NCBI GenBank assembly: GCA_017546245.1
Contig: JAFYXI010000045.1
Location: 1 to 64,000 of the forward strand
Source: Clostridia bacterium
Lineage (GTDB): Bacteria > Bacillota > Clostridia > UBA1381 > UBA9506
Length of the DNA: 64,000 nt
Direction: 5' to 3'
Shown: piece by piece, positions 53,359-60,987 of the stretch
Layout of the letters: each line of letters opens with the position of its first letter
How positions within the stretch are numbered: the stretch's first letter is position 1
Notes under the pieces: generated by a model
The model's input: the letters and a program-made list of their open reading frames with translations, nothing else
Database searches by the model: none
Told to the model about the DNA's origin: nothing
Position numbers and translations under genes: made by a program

Positions 53359-53376
53359 AAAATTTTTTTTGTCGTA

Positions 53377-53408
53377 TTAACTTTCTTTTAACTTTGAGAT
53401 TTTATAAT
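53377..53408 (+). promoter_or_regulatory. Candidate response-regulator box and -10 for the VTC operon
   Basis: TTAACTTT occurs twice with an 11-base period (53377 and 53388), the spacing used by OmpR/PhoB-family regulators, just upstream of TATAAT at 53403-53408. An OmpR-family regulator is encoded at the end of the gene cluster. Confidence 0.5.
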
Positions 53409-53453
53409 AATCTTAAAATCGAGGCAATGGTACAGCTATGGAGGTGATAAAAA

Positions 53454-54119
53454 GTGAAATTCAGACATGAATACAAGCATCAGATTAACCTTGCAGATAT
53501 TTACGGACTTAGAACAAGGTTGTCTGCAATCGCGGAGCACGACTCGAACTGCGGTGCAGACGGAACATATTTTGTCAAGAGTTTGTATTTTGATAACTAT
53601 ATGGACAAGGCTCTCCGTGAAAAAATTGACGGAGTGAATAAACGTGAAAAATTCCGTATCAGGTACTACGGAACAGACACATCCTTTATCCGCCTCGAGA
53701 AGAAAAGCAAAATAAACGGTTTGTGTAATAAAGTGACCTGCAGGATTACGGCAGAGGAATGCAGAAAAATTATTGGCGGCGATATTGAGTTTATGAAAAA
53801 CAGTAACAATGAGCTAATGTGTGAACTGTATTCAAAGATGAAATATCAGCTTCTGCGTCCGAAATGCATCGTGGCTTATACCCGTGAGTGTTTTGTGTAT
53901 CCGCCCGGCAATGTCAGAGTAACTCTGGATATGAATATCTGCGGCAGTAACAATGTAAATGAATTTTTAAATCCTGATTTACCTTTCTTACAGACCTATC
54001 ACGACTCTGTTTTAGAGGTAAAATGGGATGAATATCTTCCGCAGATTATCAGAGACTTAGTTCAGGTTAAATCAAGAAGAAGTGCCGCCTTCTCAAAATA
54101 TGCGGCAATAAGAATATAA
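53454..54119 (+). CDS. VTC-domain polyphosphate polymerase-like protein
   Basis: A 221-residue protein of the VTC/CYTH-like tunnel fold. It opens with FRHEYKHQINLADIYGLRTRL and has IRSLYFDN-like (VKSLYFDNY), KFRIRYYGTD, FIRLEKKSKINGLCNK and VLEVKWDEYLP, the basic and acidic residues that line the tunnel in polyphosphate polymerase VTC4. Bacterial members often neighbour DUF4956 and CotH genes, as here. It starts at GTG 53454 with a GGAGGTGAT site. Confidence 0.88.
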   Translation: MKFRHEYKHQINLADIYGLRTRLSAIAEHDSNCGADGTYFVKSLYFDNYMDKALREKIDGVNKREKFRIRYYGTDTSFIRLEKKSKINGLCNKVTCRITAEECRKIIGGDIEFMKNSNNELMCELYSKMKYQLLRPKCIVAYTRECFVYPPGNVRVTLDMNICGSNNVNEFLNPDLPFLQTYHDSVLEVKWDEYLPQIIRDLVQVKSRRSAAFSKYAAIRI

Positions 54120-54150
54120 ACAAATGAATTTTTGAAAGGATGAAATTTTT

Positions 54151-54822
54151 ATGACTTTTTCAGATGTTTTTAAATCAAGCTTTTTATCAAACATTAATTC
54201 TTTTTCAACACTAGATGTGCTGTTGGCGCTCGGACTTGCCTTTGTAATAGGACTCTTTATCTTTTTAATTTACAAAAAGACCTATCAGGGTGTTATGTAT
54301 TCCGATTCATTCGGCGTATCGCTGATTGCAATGTCGATGATTACAAGCCTTGTGATAATCGCAGTAACATCGAATGTAGTATTGTCACTCGGTATGGTCG
54401 GTGCTCTTTCTATTGTCCGTTTCAGAACTGCTATTAAAGAGCCAATGGATATAGCATTTCTGTTCTGGGCAATAGCAGTTGGTATTGTTCTTGGTGCAGG
54501 ACTTCTTCCACTTGCAATTATCGGTTCGGTTATCATCGGTATCATCATTGTTGTTTTCTCAACAAGAAAAATCGGCGATACACCATACATCCTTGTTGTA
54601 AACTGCGAAAATGAAGAAACAGAAAATACAGCATACGAGCTTATTAAAGAAGAAGCTAAAAAAAGTGTTCTTAAATCAAAAGCTGTAAATAAATTGGGCG
54701 TTGAGCTTACTTATGAAGTACGAATTAAAGATGATAACACAGGCTTTGTAAATAAGGTATCAGCCTGCGAGGGTATAACAAACGCAGTTTTAGTTTCCTA
54801 TAACGGCGAATATATGTCGTAA
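54151..54822 (+). CDS. DUF4956 membrane protein
   Basis: A 223-residue protein with an N-terminal membrane domain of about four helices and a soluble C-terminal domain of about 90 residues. The SLGMVGALSIVRFRTAIKEPMDIAFLFWAIAVGI segment is diagnostic of DUF4956. The family has no proven function but often accompanies VTC and CotH genes. It lies 31 bases after the VTC gene. Confidence 0.88.
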   Translation: MTFSDVFKSSFLSNINSFSTLDVLLALGLAFVIGLFIFLIYKKTYQGVMYSDSFGVSLIAMSMITSLVIIAVTSNVVLSLGMVGALSIVRFRTAIKEPMDIAFLFWAIAVGIVLGAGLLPLAIIGSVIIGIIIVVFSTRKIGDTPYILVVNCENEETENTAYELIKEEAKKSVLKSKAVNKLGVELTYEVRIKDDNTGFVNKVSACEGITNAVLVSYNGEYMS

Positions 54823-54840
54823 TCAGAAAGGAGACTTACA

Positions 54841-55446
54841 ATGCTTAAGAAAGTGATTCCGATGGTCGTTGTACTATGCCTGGTATGTGGCATAAGCGCA
54901 ATGGCTGAAAATGCAGGTGCTGTTACTGAAGGCGCGGGTGCTGAAGTATCGCAGCAGATGCCGCAAGGTGCAGGAGGTCGTCCGGGCAGAGAAAGAGGCG
55001 GTATGCCTCCGATGGGTGAAATGCCGTCAGGAGATTTTGCCATGCCGGAAGGCTTTACACCACCCGAAGGCTTTACTCCTCCAAATAGCGAGTTTACTCC
55101 TCCGCAGAATGCCGGTGAATTTGTACCGCCTCAAAATAACGAAAGCAACAGCACAGAAACAACTGCGCCCAAAGCGGATACGGGCGTAACCGAAGAAAAT
55201 CAGGAAGCGCCTAAAAACAGCGAAGAAACCGGTCAGCCACAGGGCGAAAATCAGCAGCTTGGCGGTCAGATGCCCGGCGGTATGGGAGGCTTTCCCGGCA
55301 ATATGCAAAGCAGTCAGAATACGGCTGTTCAGCAGCCGACAGGATTTTTGGGGTTTGTTAAAACATATTCTACTCCGATAACTTCTATTATTCTTTTAGG
55401 TCTGGCATTTATATTTGTTATTTTCTACAGAAGAAAGAACTATTGA
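54841..55446 (+). CDS. Secreted Met/Pro/Gly-rich protein with C-terminal anchor
   Basis: A 201-residue protein that I do not recognise as a family. Residues 1-22 are a signal peptide. The middle is low-complexity, rich in Met, Pro, Gly, Gln and Glu, with imperfect repeats such as MPEGFTPPEGFTPP. A transmembrane helix near the end (ITSIILLGLAFIFVIFY) and a basic tail RRKNY anchor it. It lies between the DUF4956 and CotH genes and shares composition with segments of CotH and of the nitroreductase-like lipoprotein, so it may be a substrate or scaffold of this cluster. Confidence 0.72.
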   Translation: MLKKVIPMVVVLCLVCGISAMAENAGAVTEGAGAEVSQQMPQGAGGRPGRERGGMPPMGEMPSGDFAMPEGFTPPEGFTPPNSEFTPPQNAGEFVPPQNNESNSTETTAPKADTGVTEENQEAPKNSEETGQPQGENQQLGGQMPGGMGGFPGNMQSSQNTAVQQPTGFLGFVKTYSTPITSIILLGLAFIFVIFYRRKNY

Positions 55447-55486
55447 TAAAATACTGCTGAAAATCTTAAAGAAAAGGAGGACAAAT

Positions 55487-57073
55487 ATGCTATCGAGTAA
55501 ACATATATCTAAAATAACAATAGCACTTATAGCTGCTGTTTTAATTCTGTGCGTTCTTGCTATGACCTTTTATGATAAGCTGTTGCCTGCTGTAAACAAT
55601 TCGGGTTACAGTATGGAATATGAGGACAAGCTTTTTAACACAAGCGAAATTCTTGATATTGAGATTGTTATTGACGATGCAAAGTGGAATGAGATGCTCA
55701 AAAATGCAACGCAGGAAGTGTATTATGAGTGTGATGTTATCATAAACGGCACTACATTCAAGCAGGTTGGCATCAGACCAAAGGGCAACACAAGCCTTTC
55801 TTCTATTGCAAGTGACCCTGACAATAACAGATATAGCTTTAAGCTGGAATTTGATCAGTTTGCCCCCGGTCAGACCTGTTTTGGTTTGGATAAACTTATT
55901 TTAAATAACAGCTTTGCAGACACCACCAATATGAAAGAAGCAATCGTTTATGATATGTTTCAGTATTTGGACGTGGATGCTTCGCTTTACAACTACGCAA
56001 AGATTTCTGTAAACAATGAATATTGGGGCATATATCTTGCTTTAGAAGCTGTTGAAGACAGCTTTATGCTCCGTAACTACGGTATGGAAAAGGGATATTT
56101 GTATAAGCCCGACAGTATGAATTTCGGCGGCAATGATGACAAAAAATCATCGGGAGGCAATAACTTTTCTGCACCGCCCCAAGGCGGAAAACAATCATCT
56201 GATAAAAGAAGCTTTTCGGGCAGCGGTCAAAGAATGGGTCGAGGCGGTTTTCCCGGCGGTATGGGCGGCGGAGGAAATTTGAATTACACAGATGACAGTC
56301 TTGACAGCTACGGAACTATATGGAACGGTGAAGTAAATGACAGCTCGGATGCAGACCATAAACGAGTTGTAGCAGCTCTTAAAAACATTAATAACCGAAC
56401 CGATATTGAAAAATATATTGACGTTGACCAAATCCTGAAGTATATGGCGGTTCACAACTTCTCTGTTAATGATGACAGCTTGAGCGGTTCAATGGCTCAT
56501 AACTATTATCTGTACGAAGCAAACGGACAAATCTGTATTCTGCCCTGGGATTATAACCTTTCTCTCGGCGGAATGCATGGCGGCGATGCAACAAGCGTTA
56601 TAAACGAACCGATTGACGATTTGTGGCAGGGAACAAAGCTTTTTGATTTCGTTTTGGAAAACGAAGAATACAAGGCTCGTTATCACGAATATTATAATAA
56701 GCTTGTAAATGAATATTTATATGGCGGTAAATTTGAGGAAGCATATAACAGAATTACAAGTCAGATAGATGAACTTGTAAAAACCGACCCGAACAGTATG
56801 TACACCTATGAGGAATATTTGAAGGGTGTTGAGGTTTTATATGATGCGGTTATGCTTCGCGCCCAAAGCATCAAAGGTCAGCTTGACGGAACTATTCCGT
56901 CAACAGCGGAAACTCAAAGTGCTGACTCATCAAAGCTTGTTGACGCGTCGCATCTTAATCTTTCCGATTTAGGTCAGTTTATGATGGGGGGATTCGGCGG
57001 TAACAGAGGCGGAGGACAGCAACCATTTGGAGAAATGTCCGGAAGAAATAATCAGAATACTTTAAACAAATGA
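55487..57073 (+). CDS. cotH: CotH kinase family protein
   Basis: A 528-residue exported CotH-type kinase. An N-terminal signal/anchor helix is followed by DIEIVIDDAKWNEML, GIRPKGNTSLSS, YSFKLEFDQF, GLDKLILNNSFAD, IYLALEAVEDSFM and the catalytic-region ILPWDYNLSLGG. Bacillus CotH phosphorylates spore coat proteins; this version lies outside any spore coat cluster. Gly/Met-rich inserts (about residues 205-265 and the C terminus, GGFPGGMGGGG) are unusual. AAGGAGG precedes ATG 55487. Confidence 0.9.
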   Translation: MLSSKHISKITIALIAAVLILCVLAMTFYDKLLPAVNNSGYSMEYEDKLFNTSEILDIEIVIDDAKWNEMLKNATQEVYYECDVIINGTTFKQVGIRPKGNTSLSSIASDPDNNRYSFKLEFDQFAPGQTCFGLDKLILNNSFADTTNMKEAIVYDMFQYLDVDASLYNYAKISVNNEYWGIYLALEAVEDSFMLRNYGMEKGYLYKPDSMNFGGNDDKKSSGGNNFSAPPQGGKQSSDKRSFSGSGQRMGRGGFPGGMGGGGNLNYTDDSLDSYGTIWNGEVNDSSDADHKRVVAALKNINNRTDIEKYIDVDQILKYMAVHNFSVNDDSLSGSMAHNYYLYEANGQICILPWDYNLSLGGMHGGDATSVINEPIDDLWQGTKLFDFVLENEEYKARYHEYYNKLVNEYLYGGKFEEAYNRITSQIDELVKTDPNSMYTYEEYLKGVEVLYDAVMLRAQSIKGQLDGTIPSTAETQSADSSKLVDASHLNLSDLGQFMMGGFGGNRGGGQQPFGEMSGRNNQNTLNK

Positions 57074-57076
57074 TAT

Positions 57077-57106
57077 ACAAGGTGTGGCTAATTTTGTCAC
57101 ACCTTG
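57077..57106 (+). terminator. Hairpin after cotH
   Basis: ACAAGGTGTG pairs with CACACCTTGT. No T-run follows, so it may be a weak terminator or a 3' stabiliser. Confidence 0.5.
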
Positions 57107-57134
57107 TATAATATATAGAAAATGTTCGCATTTG

Positions 57135-57163
57135 TTGAAATTTGAGCCATAATATGATATAAT
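57135..57163 (+). promoter_or_regulatory. Promoter of the two-component system
   Basis: TTGAAA and TATAAT with a 17-base spacer, 25 bases before the response-regulator start. Confidence 0.75.
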
Positions 57164-57187
57164 TTAATAAGCAAAAGAGGTGATTTT

Positions 57188-57859
57188 ATGCGGCTTTTGA
57201 TATGCGAAGATGAAAAGCATCTTAACAAAACACTTACGGAAAGGCTGACAAAAATCGGTTATACGGTTGACAGTTGTTTTGACGGTGAGGATGCTTTATA
57301 CTATATAGAAAATACCAGGTATGACGGAATTATACTTGATGTTATGATGCCTAAAATTAACGGTTTTGAGGTTCTTCGTATTATGCGTGAAAAGAAAATA
57401 CTGACTCCTGTTTTAATGCTTACGGCAAAGGATTCGGATGAGGATATAATAAACGGACTCGACATTGGTGCAAATGACTATCTTACCAAACCGTTCTCCT
57501 TTGAAATCCTTTGTGCAAGAATCAGGGCGATGCTTCGTGTTAAAGAAAATGTAACCGGAAGCGTACTTGAAATTGTAGATTTGAGTTTAGACACAACTAC
57601 GAGAGTTGTCAAACGAGGAGATACCGTGATCGAGCTTTCGTCAAAGGAATACTCGGTGCTTGAATACCTTATGAGAAACAAAGGTATTATTGTTTCAAAG
57701 GAAAAGATAGAAGAAAACATCCGGAACTATGAATACGAGGGTTCAAGCGATGTTATAAAGGTTTATATCCATCACCTTCGCAAAAAGATTGATGATAACT
57801 TTGATAAAAAACTGCTTCACACGATTAAGAATGTGGGCTATGTGATAAAGGAAGATTGA
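57188..57859 (+). CDS. OmpR-family response regulator
   Basis: A 223-residue two-domain regulator: a receiver with acidic pocket (CEDEKHL), phosphoacceptor DVMMPK, and the Lys of DYLTKPF, then a winged helix (LSSKEYSVLEYLMRNKG, VYIHHLRKKID). The kinase gene begins two bases past its stop. Likely controls the VTC-DUF4956-CotH genes just upstream through the TTAACTTT direct repeats at 53377-53395 (inference). Confidence 0.94.
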   Translation: MRLLICEDEKHLNKTLTERLTKIGYTVDSCFDGEDALYYIENTRYDGIILDVMMPKINGFEVLRIMREKKILTPVLMLTAKDSDEDIINGLDIGANDYLTKPFSFEILCARIRAMLRVKENVTGSVLEIVDLSLDTTTRVVKRGDTVIELSSKEYSVLEYLMRNKGIIVSKEKIEENIRNYEYEGSSDVIKVYIHHLRKKIDDNFDKKLLHTIKNVGYVIKED

Positions 57860-57861
57860 AA

Positions 57862-59217
57862 ATGAAAAGAATCACTTCTATCAAAACACGAATAACAATA
57901 TGGTACACATCGCTTATGTTTGTTCTGATTGTGGTAGTATTGTCGCTTGTTGGCGGTCTTTCTTATCAGCTTTCTACAGACAGCATTGAAAAAGATGTAA
58001 TTCTGCAGGTTACGCAGGTGACAGAAAAACTGTCTAAGATGCAAAGAGATGTTTTTGACTTGGTTGACAGCAACGAAGAATTCAAGAATGTATCTATATA
58101 TGAGGCAAATGGCAAATATATTGTGGGACAGTATATTTACGATATTGTAAATATTCCTTTTGAAGAGGGCGTTCCTCGCCGAGAAAGCATTGACGGAAAA
58201 GAATATATTGTTTATGATACAAAGACACCGTCGCCTCCGGGGATAGGCGGTGGATTTTGGATAAGGGGTGTTGAGTCGGTTAATTCGACAATGCTCTTAG
58301 GGCGTTCGGCTGTAATTATTATGCTGATTTTAATACCGGTTATTTTGCTTTTTACTGCACTTGGCGGATACTACATTACAAAACGTGCGTTCAGACCTGT
58401 AAATAATATTGTAAAAACAGCAAATGACATTTCGCATCAGAAAGACATTACACGAAGAATTGAAATTGCTTCGGACAGCAAGGAAGACGAGCTTCATCAT
58501 TTGTCGGTAACACTGAATAATATGCTTGATAAAATTGAAAATCTTATTATTCAGGAAAAACAGTTTACATCGGACGCATCTCACGAACTGAGAACTCCCA
58601 TCAGTGTTATTCTTGCACAGGGAGAGTATCTTTTGGATATTGCAAAGGACGAAAAAGAAAAGGAACTTGCACAGACGATTGTTGATAAAGCAAATCAGGT
58701 TTCAAAGCTTGTTTCAAGACTTCTGCTCCTTGCAAGAATAGACCAGCACCGACAGACGTTCAACAAGGATAAGATTGACCTCGGCGTGCTCGTTGATATT
58801 GCGGTTGACGGCATGAAAGAATTGGCGGCGCAAAAAGAAATACTGCTTTTTGCAAATGTGCCTGAAGGTACTATTGTAGATGCAGATGAATCCTTGCTGC
58901 TTTCTGCAATTACAAACCTTATCAGCAACGGAATTAAGTATGGCAAAGAAGCGGGACATGTTTCTGTTTCTGCGTCAAAGCTTGGTGACGGAACAGAAAT
59001 CGTGGTTGCAGATAACGGAGCCGGAATATCGGAAGAACACATTGATAAAATTTGGACTCGTTTCTATCGTGTCGATGATGTCCGCAATGACGAATACGGA
59101 AGCAGCGGATTAGGTCTTCCGATGGTTAAAAGTATAATTGAGCTTCATGGCGGAGAGATTACAGCAAAAAGCAGTATCGGTCACGGAACAGAATTCAGAA
59201 TTGTTTTGAAAGATTAA
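57862..59217 (+). CDS. Sensor histidine kinase
   Basis: A 451-residue membrane kinase with two transmembrane helices flanking an extracellular sensor of about 130 residues, a HAMP linker (YYITKRAFRPVNNIVKTAN), the dimerisation domain with phospho-His in ASHELRTPISV, and an ATPase domain with N box (ITNLISNGIKYG), G1 (VADNGAGI) and G2 (GSSGLGLPM). ATG 57862 has an AAGGAAG site seven bases upstream. Cognate to the response regulator. Confidence 0.94.
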   Translation: MKRITSIKTRITIWYTSLMFVLIVVVLSLVGGLSYQLSTDSIEKDVILQVTQVTEKLSKMQRDVFDLVDSNEEFKNVSIYEANGKYIVGQYIYDIVNIPFEEGVPRRESIDGKEYIVYDTKTPSPPGIGGGFWIRGVESVNSTMLLGRSAVIIMLILIPVILLFTALGGYYITKRAFRPVNNIVKTANDISHQKDITRRIEIASDSKEDELHHLSVTLNNMLDKIENLIIQEKQFTSDASHELRTPISVILAQGEYLLDIAKDEKEKELAQTIVDKANQVSKLVSRLLLLARIDQHRQTFNKDKIDLGVLVDIAVDGMKELAAQKEILLFANVPEGTIVDADESLLLSAITNLISNGIKYGKEAGHVSVSASKLGDGTEIVVADNGAGISEEHIDKIWTRFYRVDDVRNDEYGSSGLGLPMVKSIIELHGGEITAKSSIGHGTEFRIVLKD

Positions 59218-59234
59218 AAAATTTTAAAAAAGTA

Positions 59235-59263
59235 TTGACAAATAATATTACGTGTGTTAAAAT
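59235..59263 (+). promoter_or_regulatory. Promoter of the leucine T-box operon
   Basis: TTGACA (59235-59240) and TAAAAT (59258-59263) with a 17-base spacer. Confidence 0.85.
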
Positions 59264-59269
59264 GAATTC

Positions 59270-59546
59270 TGATTTTAAACGCTGAGATGCGGAATAGTAG
59301 GTAAATAGTTTTCGCCTTTGAGAGAGATGTCGGATGGTGTGAGACATTGGGAAAGCATTGCCGAACTCGCCGTGGAGCGGTTGCTGTGAACTAATAGTAG
59401 GGGCAAACGGGAACTCCCGTAACAGAGTTAAGATGTGTTGGCATCTAAAGGGCATCCTTTCAGGATGAAAAAGAGTGGTACCGCGGAAACAATGAATTTA
59501 GCGTTTTCGTCTCTTTAAACTGACAAAGAGACGAAAACGTTTTTTT
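59270..59546 (+). promoter_or_regulatory. T-box riboswitch leader, leucine (CUC) specifier
   Basis: A complete T-box leader. It has an AGTAGGT loop on the 5' side of the specifier loop, the AGAGAG bulge, the GGATGGTG apical loop and, on the 3' side, GAA-CTC-G-CCGTGGAG. The codon CTC is at 59366-59368, hence leucine. The T-box TGGTACCGCG is at 59475-59484. A terminator (59501-59546) made of CGTTTTCGTCTCTTT and its complement with a T-run closes it. It controls the LeuA-like and acyl-CoA ligase genes. Confidence 0.92.
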
Positions 59547-59597
59547 GTTAGTAAAAATCCTATTTTTAATATTTATATTTTGAAAGGAGTTTTCAGA

Positions 59598-60986
59598 ATG
59601 AAAACAATTAACACCGCAGACATTACGCTTAAAAAGCTTTCCGAGGATCGAGCAATCTCGCTGCTCTTCCGTGAAAAATCGGCAATTGCAAATTGTGCAG
59701 ATGTACTTGGAGCCGATGCCATAGAATTACCTGTTGTTAAAAATCTTCGTGAGGATACAATTATATATAAAACAATCGCACAGAATGTTCAGAATGCGGC
59801 ACTTGCTATTCCTGTCGGCTTTAACAAAGAAGATGTTGCATCTGTTTGGGAGTGCATTAAGGATGCGAAAAAGCCACGCCTTCAGATTGAGCTTCCTGTT
59901 TCAACAATTCAGATGGAATATACATACCATGTAAAGCAGGCTGTTATGCTTGAAAAGATTTCAGAGCTTGTAAAAGCTGCAAAAGAATATTGTAAGGATG
60001 TTGAATTCTCTGCACTCGATGCAACAAGAGCAGACATCGACTTCCTTATCTCTGCGGCAAAAGAGGCAGAAGCAAATGGAGCGACGATTGTAACTGTTTG
60101 CGATGATGCAGGCGTATCAACACCGGAACAGATTGCAAATATGGTTGAAAAGGTTAAAGAAACGGTAAGAATCCCTGTATATGTTCAGGTTTCGGACCGT
60201 ATTAATATGGGTGTTGCGTCTGCGTTTGCAGCTGTTTCAAAAGGTGCTGACGGCATTAAATGTGCTATGGCAGGTAAGGATATTCTTTTAACCGCAGAAT
60301 TTTCTGATGCTGTGCGTGCCTGCGGTTCGCAGATTGATGCACAGCTTAAATTGGACACTACAAAAATACATGCAAGCATAGATGATATGGTTTCGAGCAT
60401 AAACCACGACAGTTATGAGAATGAACTGACCGTGAGTGATAAGAAAAAGATTTTACTTGACTCAGATTCTTCTGTTGCACAGGTGGCGCAGGCGGCTTCT
60501 GTTCTTGGTTATGAGCTGTCTGATTCTGATGTCGGCAATGTATATAAGGCACTTATCGGGGTATGTGAAAAGAAAGGTGCTGTTGGTTCAAAAGAGTTCG
60601 AGGCTTTAATTGCAAGCTCTGCAATGCAGGCTCCGTCAACATATCATTTTGAAACATATACAACAACCAGTTCTAATGTAGCAAATTCAATGTCGCAGGT
60701 AACACTTAAATGCAATGATGAAATTATCTGCGGCGTGGCTAACGGAGACGGACCTGTTGATTCAGCGTTCAGAGCAATCGAACAGTGCATAGGTCATCAC
60801 TATGAGCTTGATGATTTTCAGGTTCAGTCTGTAACTGAAGGAAAGGAAGCATTAGGCTCTGCTTTAGTCAGACTTCGCAACAACGGCAAGCTCTATTCCG
60901 GCAACGGAACATCAACCGACATTGTTGCAGCAAGTATAAGAGCATATATAAATGCACTTAACAAAATCGTATTTGAGGAGGCGTAA
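59598..60986 (+). CDS. 2-Isopropylmalate-synthase-like protein, catalytic motifs lost
   Basis: A 462-residue protein with the layout of LeuA: an N-terminal HMGL-like TIM barrel and a C-terminal LeuA allosteric domain (about residues 340-462: GDGPVDSAFRAIEQC, SVTEGKEALGSALVRL, YSGNGTSTDIVAASIRAY), which binds leucine in true IPMS. The barrel has lost key residues. The usual DTTLRDG is DITLKKL here, and the metal-binding HxHxD strand reads VQVSDRINMG. So it is probably not an active synthase and may be a leucine-responsive partner or regulator. It is the first gene behind a leucine T-box and is followed one base later by the ligase fusion. Confidence 0.85.
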   Translation: MKTINTADITLKKLSEDRAISLLFREKSAIANCADVLGADAIELPVVKNLREDTIIYKTIAQNVQNAALAIPVGFNKEDVASVWECIKDAKKPRLQIELPVSTIQMEYTYHVKQAVMLEKISELVKAAKEYCKDVEFSALDATRADIDFLISAAKEAEANGATIVTVCDDAGVSTPEQIANMVEKVKETVRIPVYVQVSDRINMGVASAFAAVSKGADGIKCAMAGKDILLTAEFSDAVRACGSQIDAQLKLDTTKIHASIDDMVSSINHDSYENELTVSDKKKILLDSDSSVAQVAQAASVLGYELSDSDVGNVYKALIGVCEKKGAVGSKEFEALIASSAMQAPSTYHFETYTTTSSNVANSMSQVTLKCNDEIICGVANGDGPVDSAFRAIEQCIGHHYELDDFQVQSVTEGKEALGSALVRLRNNGKLYSGNGTSTDIVAASIRAYINALNKIVFEEA

Positions 60987-60987
60987 T

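Noticed and set aside
54285-54590. 101-residue minus-strand frame opposite the DUF4956 gene
   Set aside because: Antisense shadow of a membrane protein gene, with Ile/Thr/Pro-rich composition and no ribosome site.
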